Part shown: piece by piece, positions 1 through 7,015 of the stretch
How the letters are laid out: every line of letters begins with the position of its first letter
Position numbering within the stretch: the stretch's first letter is position 1
Source: Bacillota bacterium
GTDB lineage: Bacteria > Bacillota > Clostridia > Christensenellales > CAG-138
NCBI GenBank assembly: GCA_023458355.1
Contig: JAEWZS010000048.1
Span: forward strand, 1-9,787
Length of the DNA: 9,787 nucleotides
Direction: 5' to 3'
The notes under the pieces: model-generated
What the model saw: only the letters and a program-made list of their open reading frames with translations
Database searches by the model: none
Told to the model about the DNA's origin: nothing
Program-made: the position numbers and the translations under genes

Positions 1-2
1 CA

Positions 3-533
3 AACATACTTGCACTAAACGCTGCGGTTGAGGCTGCTCGTGCGGGCGTACATGGTAAGGGCTTCGGTGTGGTGGCTGAGGAGGTCAGAAACCTTGCCGC
101 TAAGAGTGCAAAAGCAGCCAAGGAGACGGCGGCGCTCATTGAAAACTCAATCCGTAAGGCGGAGGTCGGTACTAAGCTAGCTGACGAAACTGCCAAGGCG
201 CTTACTTCCATCGTTAGCGGTATGGAAAAGGGAGCGGCTCTTACGGAGGGGATCGCAGCGGCTTCAAATGAGCAGGCCACGGCCATTGCGCAGGTCGACA
301 AGGGTATTGAGCAGATGTCTACGGTGGTACAACAAAACTCCGCCACGGCACAGGAATCGGCTGCCGCGAGCGAGGAGCTTAGCGGACAAGCAGAGATCCT
401 AAAGAACATGATTGGCAAATTTACGCTCTCAAGCGAAAAAGCGAGTGTTCCGACAAAGGCAGCTCCGAACATAATAACAGAGGCTCCGGTGGATCAAAAC
501 GCCATTACAAACGACGATTTTGGTAAATATTAA
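3..533 (+). CDS. Methyl-accepting chemotaxis protein, C-terminal part (5' end outside window)
   Basis: The reading frame is open from the left edge to a TAA at 531-533, giving the last 176 residues of a chemoreceptor. The visible part starts in the highly conserved hairpin tip (NILALNAAVEAARAG), which in this family contacts CheA and CheW. It then follows the descending helix of the cytoplasmic coiled coil, including a likely methylation region (TAQESAAASEEL). After MIGKF comes a polar linker of about 36 residues ending in DDFGKY. The core aligns without gaps to residues 508-647 of the next gene, so the two are tandem paralogues. Many codons differ only synonymously, so the duplication is not very recent. 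Sensor, membrane and HAMP parts lie outside the window, so the ligand cannot be guessed. The class assignment is very secure. Confidence 0.96.
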   Translation, partial: NILALNAAVEAARAGVHGKGFGVVAEEVRNLAAKSAKAAKETAALIENSIRKAEVGTKLADETAKALTSIVSGMEKGAALTEGIAAASNEQATAIAQVDKGIEQMSTVVQQNSATAQESAAASEELSGQAEILKNMIGKFTLSSEKASVPTKAAPNIITEAPVDQNAITNDDFGKY

Positions 534-544
534 GTAACAGTAGT

Positions 545-579
545 AAATTGGCTGTGGATGAAAAACACAGCCAATTTTT
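545..579 (+). terminator. Rho-independent terminator after the first MCP gene
   Basis: A perfect 12-base-pair stem (545-556 with 566-577, AAATTGGCTGTG against CACAGCCAATTT) encloses a 9-base loop and runs into TTTTT. It begins 11 bases after the stop codon. It separates the two MCP genes into different transcription units and argues against any start of the second gene before about 580. Confidence 0.9.
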
Positions 580-597
580 ATTTGAGTATCAAAAAAA

Positions 598-626
598 TTT
601 TAAGATTATGTGCTTCTCCCTATAAT
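598..626 (+). promoter_or_regulatory. Weak candidate sigma-A promoter for the second MCP
   Basis: A perfect -10 box TATAAT lies at 621-626. A poor -35 (TTTTAA, 598-603) stands 17 bases upstream. It would give a leader of about 115 bases before the ATG. No sigma-28-like pair with correct spacing was found in 580-740, although MCP genes are often sigma-28 dependent. This is only a possible promoter. Confidence 0.35.
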
Positions 627-746
627 GGTAATTTAAAAAAAGAACGATATAAAAAGAATAAGTTAACTATATTAAAACCGTACTTTGTAACCGGAACATC
701 AGAAGTGTTGTTTTTGATATGTGAACACTATGGGAGGGGAATGCTC

Positions 747-2840
747 ATGAAGTGGTTCAAAAAAGCAAAAACCGTGTATAAGGTGCTCGCAAGCTTTCTT
801 ATCATAGCGTTTTTAATCACAGCACTCGGTGTGCAGTCGGTGGTAACGCTTAGGACAATCTTAAACGGGACGGACGATCTGTACAACAAAAACACGCAGT
901 CCATTACAAAGCTGTCCGAGGTAATACAGTATTTTCAGCAAACGCGCATGATCGTAAACAACATGATGTCCATTAACAATGCGGGGCAAAAGCAAACAGG
1001 ACTTGAGAACATCGAAAAAAAGTATGTACTCATGCAGGATACGCTCGATTCCGTCCGGCCGCTTCTTAATGAAGAACACGCGGTACTTCTTGACACACTA
1101 AAGGAAGATATAGAACTTTCTCGCAAACAGAGCAAGCAGGCGATGGAAGCATCTATTGAAGGCCGCGACAGCCAGGCTTCCATCATATTGTTAAAGGCAG
1201 ACGAAGCCGCTAACAAAGTGCAGGATTCCCTGTCTGAACTTGCGACCCTAGTGGTCGAGCAAGCCGGTAATACCCATGATACCATTGCCAAAAATGGTGA
1301 GCAAAGCATTATGCTATTGCTGGTCGTGCTTGTTGTATGCGACGTGCTTGCAGTACTTCTTGGCTTAATTTTAACCCGCATGGTCGTAAAACCGCTCATG
1401 ACAACATCCAATCAAATTGAAAAGCTCGCAGATGGCGTTGAGGCAGAGGTAATCGATCCCTCCAAGATGAGCGGCGAGTTTCGCATTATGGGTGAGGCCA
1501 TCGCGCGATTGCGCGAAACGATTGGCCGCATGAACGAGAATATACTCATGCTCGCGGATGCAGGCACACACGGCAGGCTTTCAACGCGCGCGGATACCGA
1601 AGGTATTAAGGGTTACTACCTTGAAATGGTGGAGGGTATCAACAAAACGCTCGATGCGGTGATTGCGCCTGTGACGGAGACGACTTCTGTGCTCAACGAA
1701 CTCGCGCACGGTAACCTTAACACAAGTGTACAAGGCGAGTATGAGGGCGACCACGCTATCATCAAACATGCGCTTAACTCAACGCTTGAAGCGCTTCGTG
1801 CGCAAATCGGCGAGGTAAGTATGGTACTCGAGGGAGTTGCCTCGGGTGACCTTACTAAGACAGTTGAAGGTGAGTTTGCCGGCGGCTTTAGTACGCTTAA
1901 GGTGTCTGTCAATCGCATATCGCAGTCGTTGAACTCTGTTTTAAGCGATATCAACATCGCGGCAGAGCAGGTGGCCGCGGGTACGCGTCAGGTGTCTGAC
2001 GGAAGCCAGGCAATCTCGCAGGGTGCCACCGAGCAGGCGGCCTCCATCGAGGAGCTCACGGCAAGCATTGCGACCATAGCCGATCAGACAAAGCAAAACG
2101 CCTTAAACGCCAAAAACTCTCGTGAATTAACCGTCTCCGCACGCGATGGCGCAGTCGCAAGCGATGCGAAGATGAAAGAACTTCAGTCGGCTATGGCTGA
2201 GATAAACGAATCCTCCGCAAATATCTCAAAGGTCATTAAAGTAATCGATGATATCGCATTTCAAACAAACATACTTGCACTAAATGCCGCAGTTGAGGCT
2301 GCGCGTGCGGGTGTACACGGCAAGGGCTTTGGCGTGGTGGCCGACGAGGTCAGAAACCTTGCAGCCAAGAGCGCCGAGGCAGCCAATGAGACAGCTGCAC
2401 TCATCGAAAACTCGATTCAAAAAACGGAGGCGGGCACGAAGCTTGCAGATGAGACCGCCAAAGCGCTTTCTGCCATCGTAATAAGCATGGAAAAGGGTAC
2501 GTCTCTTGCCGCTATGATTGCAGATGCGTCGGGTGAACAGGCTATAGCCATCTCACAGGTTGATAAAGGTATTGAGCAGATGTCAACGGTGGTGCAGCAA
2601 AACTCCGCAACGGCGGAGGAAGCGGCTGCGGCAAGCGAAGAGCTTAGCGGACAGGCGGAGCTCTTAAAGGGCATGATCGGTAAATTTAAACTTCAAAGTG
2701 CCATAGAAAATACTCCGGTAAAGGTGATAACCCGAACAAAGAAGGCGATATTGGTTTCCGATACGAATGCGGCAGAAGAAAAGAAAGAGGATATCCCTCC
2801 AAGTGAAGCCGTGACGGACATAGATTTCGGTAAGTATTAA
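747..2840 (+). CDS. Methyl-accepting chemotaxis protein with several HAMP units
   Basis: A complete 697-residue transmembrane chemoreceptor. The start at ATG 747 was chosen because GGGAGGGGA (732-740) lies 6 bases upstream; an in-frame ATG at 741 touches that Shine-Dalgarno sequence. Order of parts: short basic N-terminus; TM1 about 11-35; an extracytoplasmic helical region about 36-185 resembling four-helix-bundle sensor domains; TM2 about 187-211; a membrane-proximal HAMP about 212-262; then about three further HAMP-like units to about 400, marked by repeated HGRL, HGNL and SGDL turns. The signalling coiled coil follows, with its tip at 501-526, and a 50-residue polar tail ends in DFGKY. 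TAEEAAAASEEL (621-632) is a likely methylation region. It would signal through CheW and CheA and be modified by the CheR and CheB encoded downstream. The ligand is unknown. Confidence 0.97.
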   Translation: MKWFKKAKTVYKVLASFLIIAFLITALGVQSVVTLRTILNGTDDLYNKNTQSITKLSEVIQYFQQTRMIVNNMMSINNAGQKQTGLENIEKKYVLMQDTLDSVRPLLNEEHAVLLDTLKEDIELSRKQSKQAMEASIEGRDSQASIILLKADEAANKVQDSLSELATLVVEQAGNTHDTIAKNGEQSIMLLLVVLVVCDVLAVLLGLILTRMVVKPLMTTSNQIEKLADGVEAEVIDPSKMSGEFRIMGEAIARLRETIGRMNENILMLADAGTHGRLSTRADTEGIKGYYLEMVEGINKTLDAVIAPVTETTSVLNELAHGNLNTSVQGEYEGDHAIIKHALNSTLEALRAQIGEVSMVLEGVASGDLTKTVEGEFAGGFSTLKVSVNRISQSLNSVLSDINIAAEQVAAGTRQVSDGSQAISQGATEQAASIEELTASIATIADQTKQNALNAKNSRELTVSARDGAVASDAKMKELQSAMAEINESSANISKVIKVIDDIAFQTNILALNAAVEAARAGVHGKGFGVVADEVRNLAAKSAEAANETAALIENSIQKTEAGTKLADETAKALSAIVISMEKGTSLAAMIADASGEQAIAISQVDKGIEQMSTVVQQNSATAEEAAAASEELSGQAELLKGMIGKFKLQSAIENTPVKVITRTKKAILVSDTNAAEEKKEDIPPSEAVTDIDFGKY

Positions 2841-2853
2841 GGTAATTAGCACG

Positions 2854-2893
2854 ATGGGCTGCTTGTTAAACAAAGCAGCCCATTTGCTTTCTC
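2854..2893 (+). terminator. Rho-independent terminator after the second MCP gene
   Basis: An 11-base-pair perfect stem (2854-2864 with 2873-2883, ATGGGCTGCTT against AAGCAGCCCAT) has an 8-base loop and a T-rich trailer (TTGCTTTCTCTC). It starts 14 bases after the stop codon. The trailer is interrupted by G and C, so termination may be less complete than at the first terminator. Confidence 0.8.
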
Positions 2894-3070
2894 TCTCCCG
2901 GGTTCTACCCTTGCCGATTTCTTATAAACCACAGCCCTTAATCTGCTGTTCCCGGTAGTGAAAAAGCATATATGAAGACAAAGAATCTGAGCCTGCGACA
3001 GCAATTCTTAAAAAATGTAAAATAGCTTAGGAGCATGATAACAAGGCATTGTGTTTCTTTTTACAGCGTA

Positions 3071-3097
3071 TTCAGTTTTCATAAAAAGTGACGATAT
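3071..3097 (+). promoter_or_regulatory. Sigma-28/SigD-type promoter for the fliD operon
   Basis: TTCAGTTT (3071-3078), an 11-base spacer and GACGATAT (3090-3097) match the flagellar sigma-28 consensus TAAAGTTT-N11-GCCGATAA/T. The matches are 6 of 8 and 7 of 8 bases at exactly the expected spacing. The start of transcription would fall near 3103-3106, leaving about 100 bases of leader. FliD and FliS are classic late flagellar proteins made under this sigma factor, so context supports the call. Confidence 0.7.
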
Positions 3098-3149
3098 ATA
3101 TAGTACCGGGAAGTGGGAAATCTCTCATTCACCGTAACCGTAACGATCA

Positions 3150-3177
3150 ATAGCGGTCAGGCATGCATATAGCGGTC
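3150..3177. repeat. Direct repeat ATAGCGGTC x2 in the fliD leader
   Basis: ATAGCGGTC occurs at 3150-3158 and 3169-3177. The starts are 19 bases apart, about two helical turns. Both copies lie downstream of the predicted transcription start and upstream of the fliD Shine-Dalgarno sequence. The repeat is exact; any role as an operator or RNA element is a guess. Confidence 0.6.
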
Positions 3178-3206
3178 TTGCCGATTTAGGCGGAAAGGGA
3201 ATTATC

Positions 3207-4772
3207 ATGGCAGTCAACGGTCTCAACTCGTCCACGCTCAGGCTTACAGGCCTTGCTTCGGGTCTCGATACCGAAAGCATCGTCAAAAGCCTTCTGGAGA
3301 TCGATCGGTTTAAGGTCGATAAGCAGCAAAAAGCCGTCACAAAGCTTCAATGGTACGGCGATGCTCATCGTGCCGTCAATTTGCAGATTAAGAACTTCCG
3401 CGAAAAGTATCTGTATCCGCTCGCAGCCGAAAATGAAAACATGCTGCTCACGAAGAACTACAACATCTTCAGCGCTGCGCTTACGACAACCACATCCGCC
3501 GTGAAGGTGTCTGCGCAAAGTAACGCTGTTTCCGGATCCTATACCATCGATAAGATTACACAGCTCGCCTCTGCGGCAAACTTTTCAAGTAGCGTTAAGC
3601 TCGGCGACAGTGTCAAAGTAAATACCAAAATCGGAGATTTGGCCGGCTTCGTATTTCACGAGGAGACCATACCCGGCGAGATCGGTGAAGATGGCGAGCC
3701 CGGCGCGGATATCATCGTTAAGTCGTTTAGCTTCTCCATTAACAATCAGACATTTTCGTTTGGCGAAAACGCCACAATTTCGGAAGTGATCAACAAGGTT
3801 AACTCCAACACCAAGGCCGGCGTAACCATGAGCTTTAGCACCCTTAAACAAGGTTTCAGCATCACGGGTGCGACCACGGGTGCGACGAGCTCCGTGAAAA
3901 TTGAAAACGGTCTCGGCAACTTCTTCGGTGCAGGCAACGCTTCCGGTATTGAGGGCGGCGAATTATTCGGTACAAACGCCATATTGCAAATCGAAGGCGT
4001 CAATGTAGAAAAGTCCTCCAATAACTTTACGATTGACGGCATTACCTATACGCTCAAAGCACAAAGCGATACCGCGATTAAGTTCGATGTCCAGCGCGAT
4101 GTAGCTGCCACGGTAGACAAAATCGTGAGCTTTATCGACAAGTACAACGAGCTCATCGTAAGCCTGCAGGACAAACTCAAAGAGGAAGTCCATTCCGTTT
4201 ACGAGCCGCTTACCGATAGCGAGCGCGAAAAGCTTACCGAAAAGCAGGCAGAGCAGTGGGATGAAAAATCCAAGAGCGGCCTCTTGAGGGGTGACAATAG
4301 GCTATCAAACCTTATGTCCACCCTCCGCGGCGCATTTTACACGGCAGTCGAAAGCACGGGCAAGAGCGCATCCGAGATTGGCCTTACCACCGGCTATTAC
4401 AAAGACGGCGGAAAGATTACCGTCGACAAGGAAAAACTCCGCGCGGCTATAGAGAAAAATCCCACCGAGGTCACGGCCATTTTCACTTCGACCAGCTCCT
4501 CGACGGACGCAAGCGTGAAAAATGCCGAGAGCGGCCTCATGAGCCGCATTTCCACCGCGATGAGTGGTTATGTCTCCTATACTACTGCGAACACGCTCGA
4601 TATGAACGCAACTGCGCTTAGTAAGGCGGAGACAAGGCTGAGCGACTTGGAGGACTGGCTATCCAACAATGAGGAAAAATACTACGCTCGCTTTTCCGCC
4701 ATGGAAACCTCGCTTGCTAAGCTCAACAGCCAAACAAGCTGGATTTCTTCGCTGTTAGGCACTATGAGCTGA
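3207..4772 (+). CDS. fliD: Flagellar hook-associated protein 2 (filament cap) FliD
   Basis: FliD forms the cap at the tip of the growing flagellum, where it guides flagellin subunits into the filament after export. The 521-residue protein has the FliD N-terminal signature (RLTGLASGLDTESIVKSLL, 11-30) and a helical export and assembly segment to about 70. A variable middle region is followed by a hook-IN-like TIDGITYTLKA (275-285). The C-terminal domain contains YEPLTDSEREKLTEKQAEQW (332-351), SGLLRGD and the late motif KEKLRAAIEKNPTEVTAIF (409-426). It ends in a helix typical of flagellar axial proteins. A glycine- and acid-rich stretch at about 150-171 looks like a surface loop. ATG 3207 has GGAAAGGGAA just upstream. 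It is the first gene of the late operon; fliS follows 16 bases later. Confidence 0.97.
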   Translation: MAVNGLNSSTLRLTGLASGLDTESIVKSLLEIDRFKVDKQQKAVTKLQWYGDAHRAVNLQIKNFREKYLYPLAAENENMLLTKNYNIFSAALTTTTSAVKVSAQSNAVSGSYTIDKITQLASAANFSSSVKLGDSVKVNTKIGDLAGFVFHEETIPGEIGEDGEPGADIIVKSFSFSINNQTFSFGENATISEVINKVNSNTKAGVTMSFSTLKQGFSITGATTGATSSVKIENGLGNFFGAGNASGIEGGELFGTNAILQIEGVNVEKSSNNFTIDGITYTLKAQSDTAIKFDVQRDVAATVDKIVSFIDKYNELIVSLQDKLKEEVHSVYEPLTDSEREKLTEKQAEQWDEKSKSGLLRGDNRLSNLMSTLRGAFYTAVESTGKSASEIGLTTGYYKDGGKITVDKEKLRAAIEKNPTEVTAIFTSTSSSTDASVKNAESGLMSRISTAMSGYVSYTTANTLDMNATALSKAETRLSDLEDWLSNNEEKYYARFSAMETSLAKLNSQTSWISSLLGTMS

Positions 4773-4788
4773 CGGGAGGGGGAGAGCC

Positions 4789-5184
4789 ATGTATACAAAA
4801 CCAAATCCGCAGGACGCTTATAAGCAGCAGGGCATTCTTACCGCCAATCCCGCCGAGCTCATCGTAATGCTGTACGACGGCTGCATCAAGCAGTTAAAGC
4901 TCGGCTGTCTCGCTGTTGAAAGCAAAGACTATGAGAAAGTAAACACGTGTTTTCAAAAGGCACAGCGCATTTTGCTTGAGCTCATAACGAGCCTAGATTT
5001 CCGCTATGATCTCGCGCACGAGCTGATGCGTCTTTATGAATACATGATCGACGAGATCATTGAAGGCAATCTTCAAAAGAACACCGAGCCCATCCTCGCA
5101 GTAGCGAGCCTCCTTGAGGAACTGCGCGGCGCATGGGCGCACCTTGCCAAAAGTGGTGTGGCGTCAGTAGCCGTCGCCGAGTAA
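4789..5184 (+). CDS. fliS: Flagellin export chaperone FliS
   Basis: FliS binds the C-terminal helix of newly made flagellin in the cytoplasm, preventing premature polymerisation and delivering it to the flagellar export gate. The 131-residue size is normal for the family. The N-terminal pattern (YKQQGILTANPAELIVMLYDG, 12-32) is the FliS hallmark, and the rest is predicted to be helical, as in the known four-helix fold. The Shine-Dalgarno sequence GGGAGGGGGAGA lies in the 16-base gap after fliD and is very strong, in line with the large amounts of chaperone needed. The fliD-fliS order is the usual one in Bacillota. Flagellin itself is not in the window. Confidence 0.96.
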   Translation: MYTKPNPQDAYKQQGILTANPAELIVMLYDGCIKQLKLGCLAVESKDYEKVNTCFQKAQRILLELITSLDFRYDLAHELMRLYEYMIDEIIEGNLQKNTEPILAVASLLEELRGAWAHLAKSGVASVAVAE

Positions 5185-5207
5185 GTTTCCTTATAAGACG
5201 ACAGAGC

Positions 5208-5660
5208 ATGGATATTAGAGAAATAGAAAAAGTAAGCGTGAAAAAAAGCGTTTCGCCCGCATCCGGCCGTATTAAGGTGGATACGGGCATTTCCCATAGT
5301 TTTGAGGAGCAGATGCAGAAAAGGGATCGTTCCGACTACGAAATCTACATCGCCGAACTCAAGGAAAAGATTTACAAGCAGGGGGAAATGGTCGCAAGAC
5401 GCGCGGATCTCTCGGAATACCAGAAATACCGCGAGCTCATAAGCGAACTTATCAGCACCACCATCAGCAATTCCTATGCATTCTTAAAACTCAGCCAGTT
5501 TGACGCGCGCGGCAGGCACAAGGTATATTCTGTAATCCGAAAGGTCAACCAGCGGCTCGACGAAATGGCAGCTGAAGTATTAAAAAATGAGTCCGACCGC
5601 ATCAAGCTTTTGAACATTGCAGACGATATCCGCGGGCTCATTGTGGATATGTTCCTTTAA
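5208..5660 (+). CDS. YaaR family (DUF327) protein
   Basis: A 150-residue, mostly helical, soluble protein of unknown function. The C-terminal two thirds match my memory of the DUF327/YaaR family: KQGEMVARRADLSEYQKYREL (57-77), a SYAFLKL segment (89-95), GRHKVYSVIRKVNQRLDEM (102-120) and the ending DDIRGLIVDMFL (139-150). Its length is close to Bacillus subtilis YaaR (about 146 residues). The N-terminal 40 residues are basic and probably disordered. ATG 5208 is the first start not overlapping fliS; its Shine-Dalgarno sequence is weak, so it may depend on translation of fliS 23 bases upstream. In Bacillus the gene sits near holB, away from motility genes, whereas here it lies between fliS and cheW. 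No enzymatic motif is seen. Confidence 0.85.
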   Translation: MDIREIEKVSVKKSVSPASGRIKVDTGISHSFEEQMQKRDRSDYEIYIAELKEKIYKQGEMVARRADLSEYQKYRELISELISTTISNSYAFLKLSQFDARGRHKVYSVIRKVNQRLDEMAAEVLKNESDRIKLLNIADDIRGLIVDMFL

Positions 5661-5677
5661 TAAGCAGGAGGTCCTAT

Positions 5678-6145
5678 ATGGAAGAGATGAAGAGCACGCT
5701 TCTTGTAGAGCGGGAAGACACGCAATACGGCAGGTATTTAACATTTCCGGTGGGGGAGGAAAGCTTTGCCGTCGCCATCAGCTCAGTAAACGAAATTATC
5801 GGTATCTATCCCATTACGCCGCTTCCGGACGTTCCCGCCCATGTGAAAGGGATCATCAATTTGCGCGGCAAGATTGTGCCTGTCATCGACATACGGCTTA
5901 AATTCAAAAAGCCTGCAATCCCTTACGATGAGCGCACCTGTGTGATCGTTATGGAAACGGGCGGGCTTTTTGCGGGGCTTATTGTGGACAGCGTAAGTGA
6001 GGTGCTCACCATTCCTGACGAGAAAATCGTAGCACCCCCCTCCTACGGTGCGAATGAGCAAAACCGTTACATAAGCGGCATCGGTACCGAAAACGATAAG
6101 GTAACGCTTATATTGGATGCCGACGAGCTCCTCAACGAGGAATAA
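5678..6145 (+). CDS. cheW: Chemotaxis coupling protein CheW
   Basis: CheW links the tips of chemoreceptors to the kinase CheA in the polar signalling array. The 155-residue protein is a single CheW domain of normal length. Visible signatures are GRYLTFPVGEESFAVAISSV (18-37), PLPDVPAHVKGIINLRGKIV (48-67, including the conserved NLRG turn), VIDIRLKF, and GLIVDSVSEVL (100-110). The start is well set by AGGAGGT (5666-5672), five bases before the ATG. No receiver domain is fused, which separates it from CheV. It lies 17 bases after the yaaR-like gene and 20 before cheR, so it is part of the same operon. Confidence 0.97.
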   Translation: MEEMKSTLLVEREDTQYGRYLTFPVGEESFAVAISSVNEIIGIYPITPLPDVPAHVKGIINLRGKIVPVIDIRLKFKKPAIPYDERTCVIVMETGGLFAGLIVDSVSEVLTIPDEKIVAPPSYGANEQNRYISGIGTENDKVTLILDADELLNEE

Positions 6146-6165
6146 CCAAAGCAAACAAGGGGTTT

Positions 6166-7008
6166 ATGCGTATGGACGGACTGGACGGCATTGGTGTCAT
6201 CCGCATCAGCGACCGCGATTTTGTGAGGCTTACCGAATACCTTCGTGATCGCTTCGGCATCAACTTAACAAAAAAGCGCGTGCTCATCGAGGGCAGGCTC
6301 AACCAGTATCTTGTCCGCAACGGCTACGATAACTATACCGAGTACCTCGACTTTGTGTTTGCCGACCCGACGGGTGCGGAACTAAGCAATATACTCAATT
6401 ACCTCACTACAAACTATTCCTACTTCATGCGGGAATGGGATCATTTTGAATTCTACCGTACCCACATATTGCCGGAGCTTAAATCAAACGTGAATGACCG
6501 CGACCTCAGACTTTGGAGTGCGGGCAGCTCTACGGGTGAGGAAGCCTACACTCTTTCCATGGTGACGCAAGAGTTTTTCGGCAGCGACGCTCCGTCGTGG
6601 GACAAAAAAATACTCGCTACCGATATCTCACAAAAGGTACTTAACTTCGCAAGTGCCGGCATATATGGTGCGGAGGCGGTTGATTCACTCCCTAAGGTTT
6701 GGAAGCTCACGTACTTCTCGGAACTCCCCGACGGGCGGTGGAAAGTGAAGGACAATCTTCGTCAGGAAGTGATTTTCCGCCCGTTTAATCTCATGGAAAA
6801 GGTGTTCCCCTTCAAAAAGAAGTTTCATGTAATCTTTTGCCGAAACGTCATGATTTACTTCGAGTCAAAGACCAAATTAGAGCTGGTCAACCGTTTTTAT
6901 GATGCGCTTGCGCCGGGCGGTTACCTAATTGTGGGGCAGTCCGAATCGCTCGATCGAAGCAACACAAAGCTTACCTATGTAATGCCATCCATCTACCATA
7001 AGGCCTGA
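6166..7008 (+). CDS. cheR: Chemoreceptor glutamate methyltransferase CheR
   Basis: CheR transfers a methyl group from S-adenosylmethionine to glutamates on the MCP coiled coil, raising kinase activity during adaptation. In the 280 residues, the helical N-terminal domain ends in TTNYSYFMRE (81-90), whose arginine matches the conserved catalytic-site arginine. The SAM-binding motif is LWSAGSSTGEEAYTL (116-130), with Ser where many homologues have Cys. It is followed by ILATDIS (149-155), the CRNVMIYF motif (225-232) and GGYLIVGQSESL (251-262). AAGGGG (6157-6162) lies only 3 bases before ATG 6166 but 9 before the in-frame ATG at 6172, so the protein may begin at residue 3. It pairs with cheB, 7 bases downstream. 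Confidence 0.97.
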   Translation: MRMDGLDGIGVIRISDRDFVRLTEYLRDRFGINLTKKRVLIEGRLNQYLVRNGYDNYTEYLDFVFADPTGAELSNILNYLTTNYSYFMREWDHFEFYRTHILPELKSNVNDRDLRLWSAGSSTGEEAYTLSMVTQEFFGSDAPSWDKKILATDISQKVLNFASAGIYGAEAVDSLPKVWKLTYFSELPDGRWKVKDNLRQEVIFRPFNLMEKVFPFKKKFHVIFCRNVMIYFESKTKLELVNRFYDALAPGGYLIVGQSESLDRSNTKLTYVMPSIYHKA

Positions 7009-7015
7009 AAGGCAG

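Larger units (their letters stand above)
2841..3206. other. Intergenic region between the MCP gene and fliD
   Basis: These 366 bases carry the MCP terminator (2854-2893) and a sigma-28-like promoter (3071-3097). After the promoter comes a leader of about 100 bases containing a 9-base direct repeat. Between about 2894 and 3070 I see no convincing gene or RNA. A 17-codon frame at 2972-3025 has no Shine-Dalgarno sequence. The 11-mer CTTGCCGATTT occurs twice, at 2910-2920 and 3177-3187. Confidence 0.7.

Noticed and set aside
558..746. Longer N-terminus for the second MCP, from 558
   Set aside because: It begins inside the terminator hairpin of the previous gene. The strong Shine-Dalgarno sequence at 732-740 serves ATG 747, where a normal MCP N-terminus begins.
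2972..3025. 17-codon frame MKTKNLSLRQQFLKNVK in the intergenic region
   Set aside because: There is no Shine-Dalgarno sequence. The start vaguely resembles an MCP N-terminus, but nothing after the stop continues one, so a relic cannot be supported.
2910..3187. Two copies of CTTGCCGATTT (2910-2920, 3177-3187) as sigma-28 -10 boxes
   Set aside because: GCCGATTT resembles the -10 box, but neither copy has a TAAA-like -35 at the required distance. The second lies almost on the fliD ribosome site.
5133..5207. Earlier start for the YaaR-like gene
   Set aside because: It overlaps the fliS coding region, encodes a Cys/Arg-rich stretch unlike the family, and has no ribosome site.
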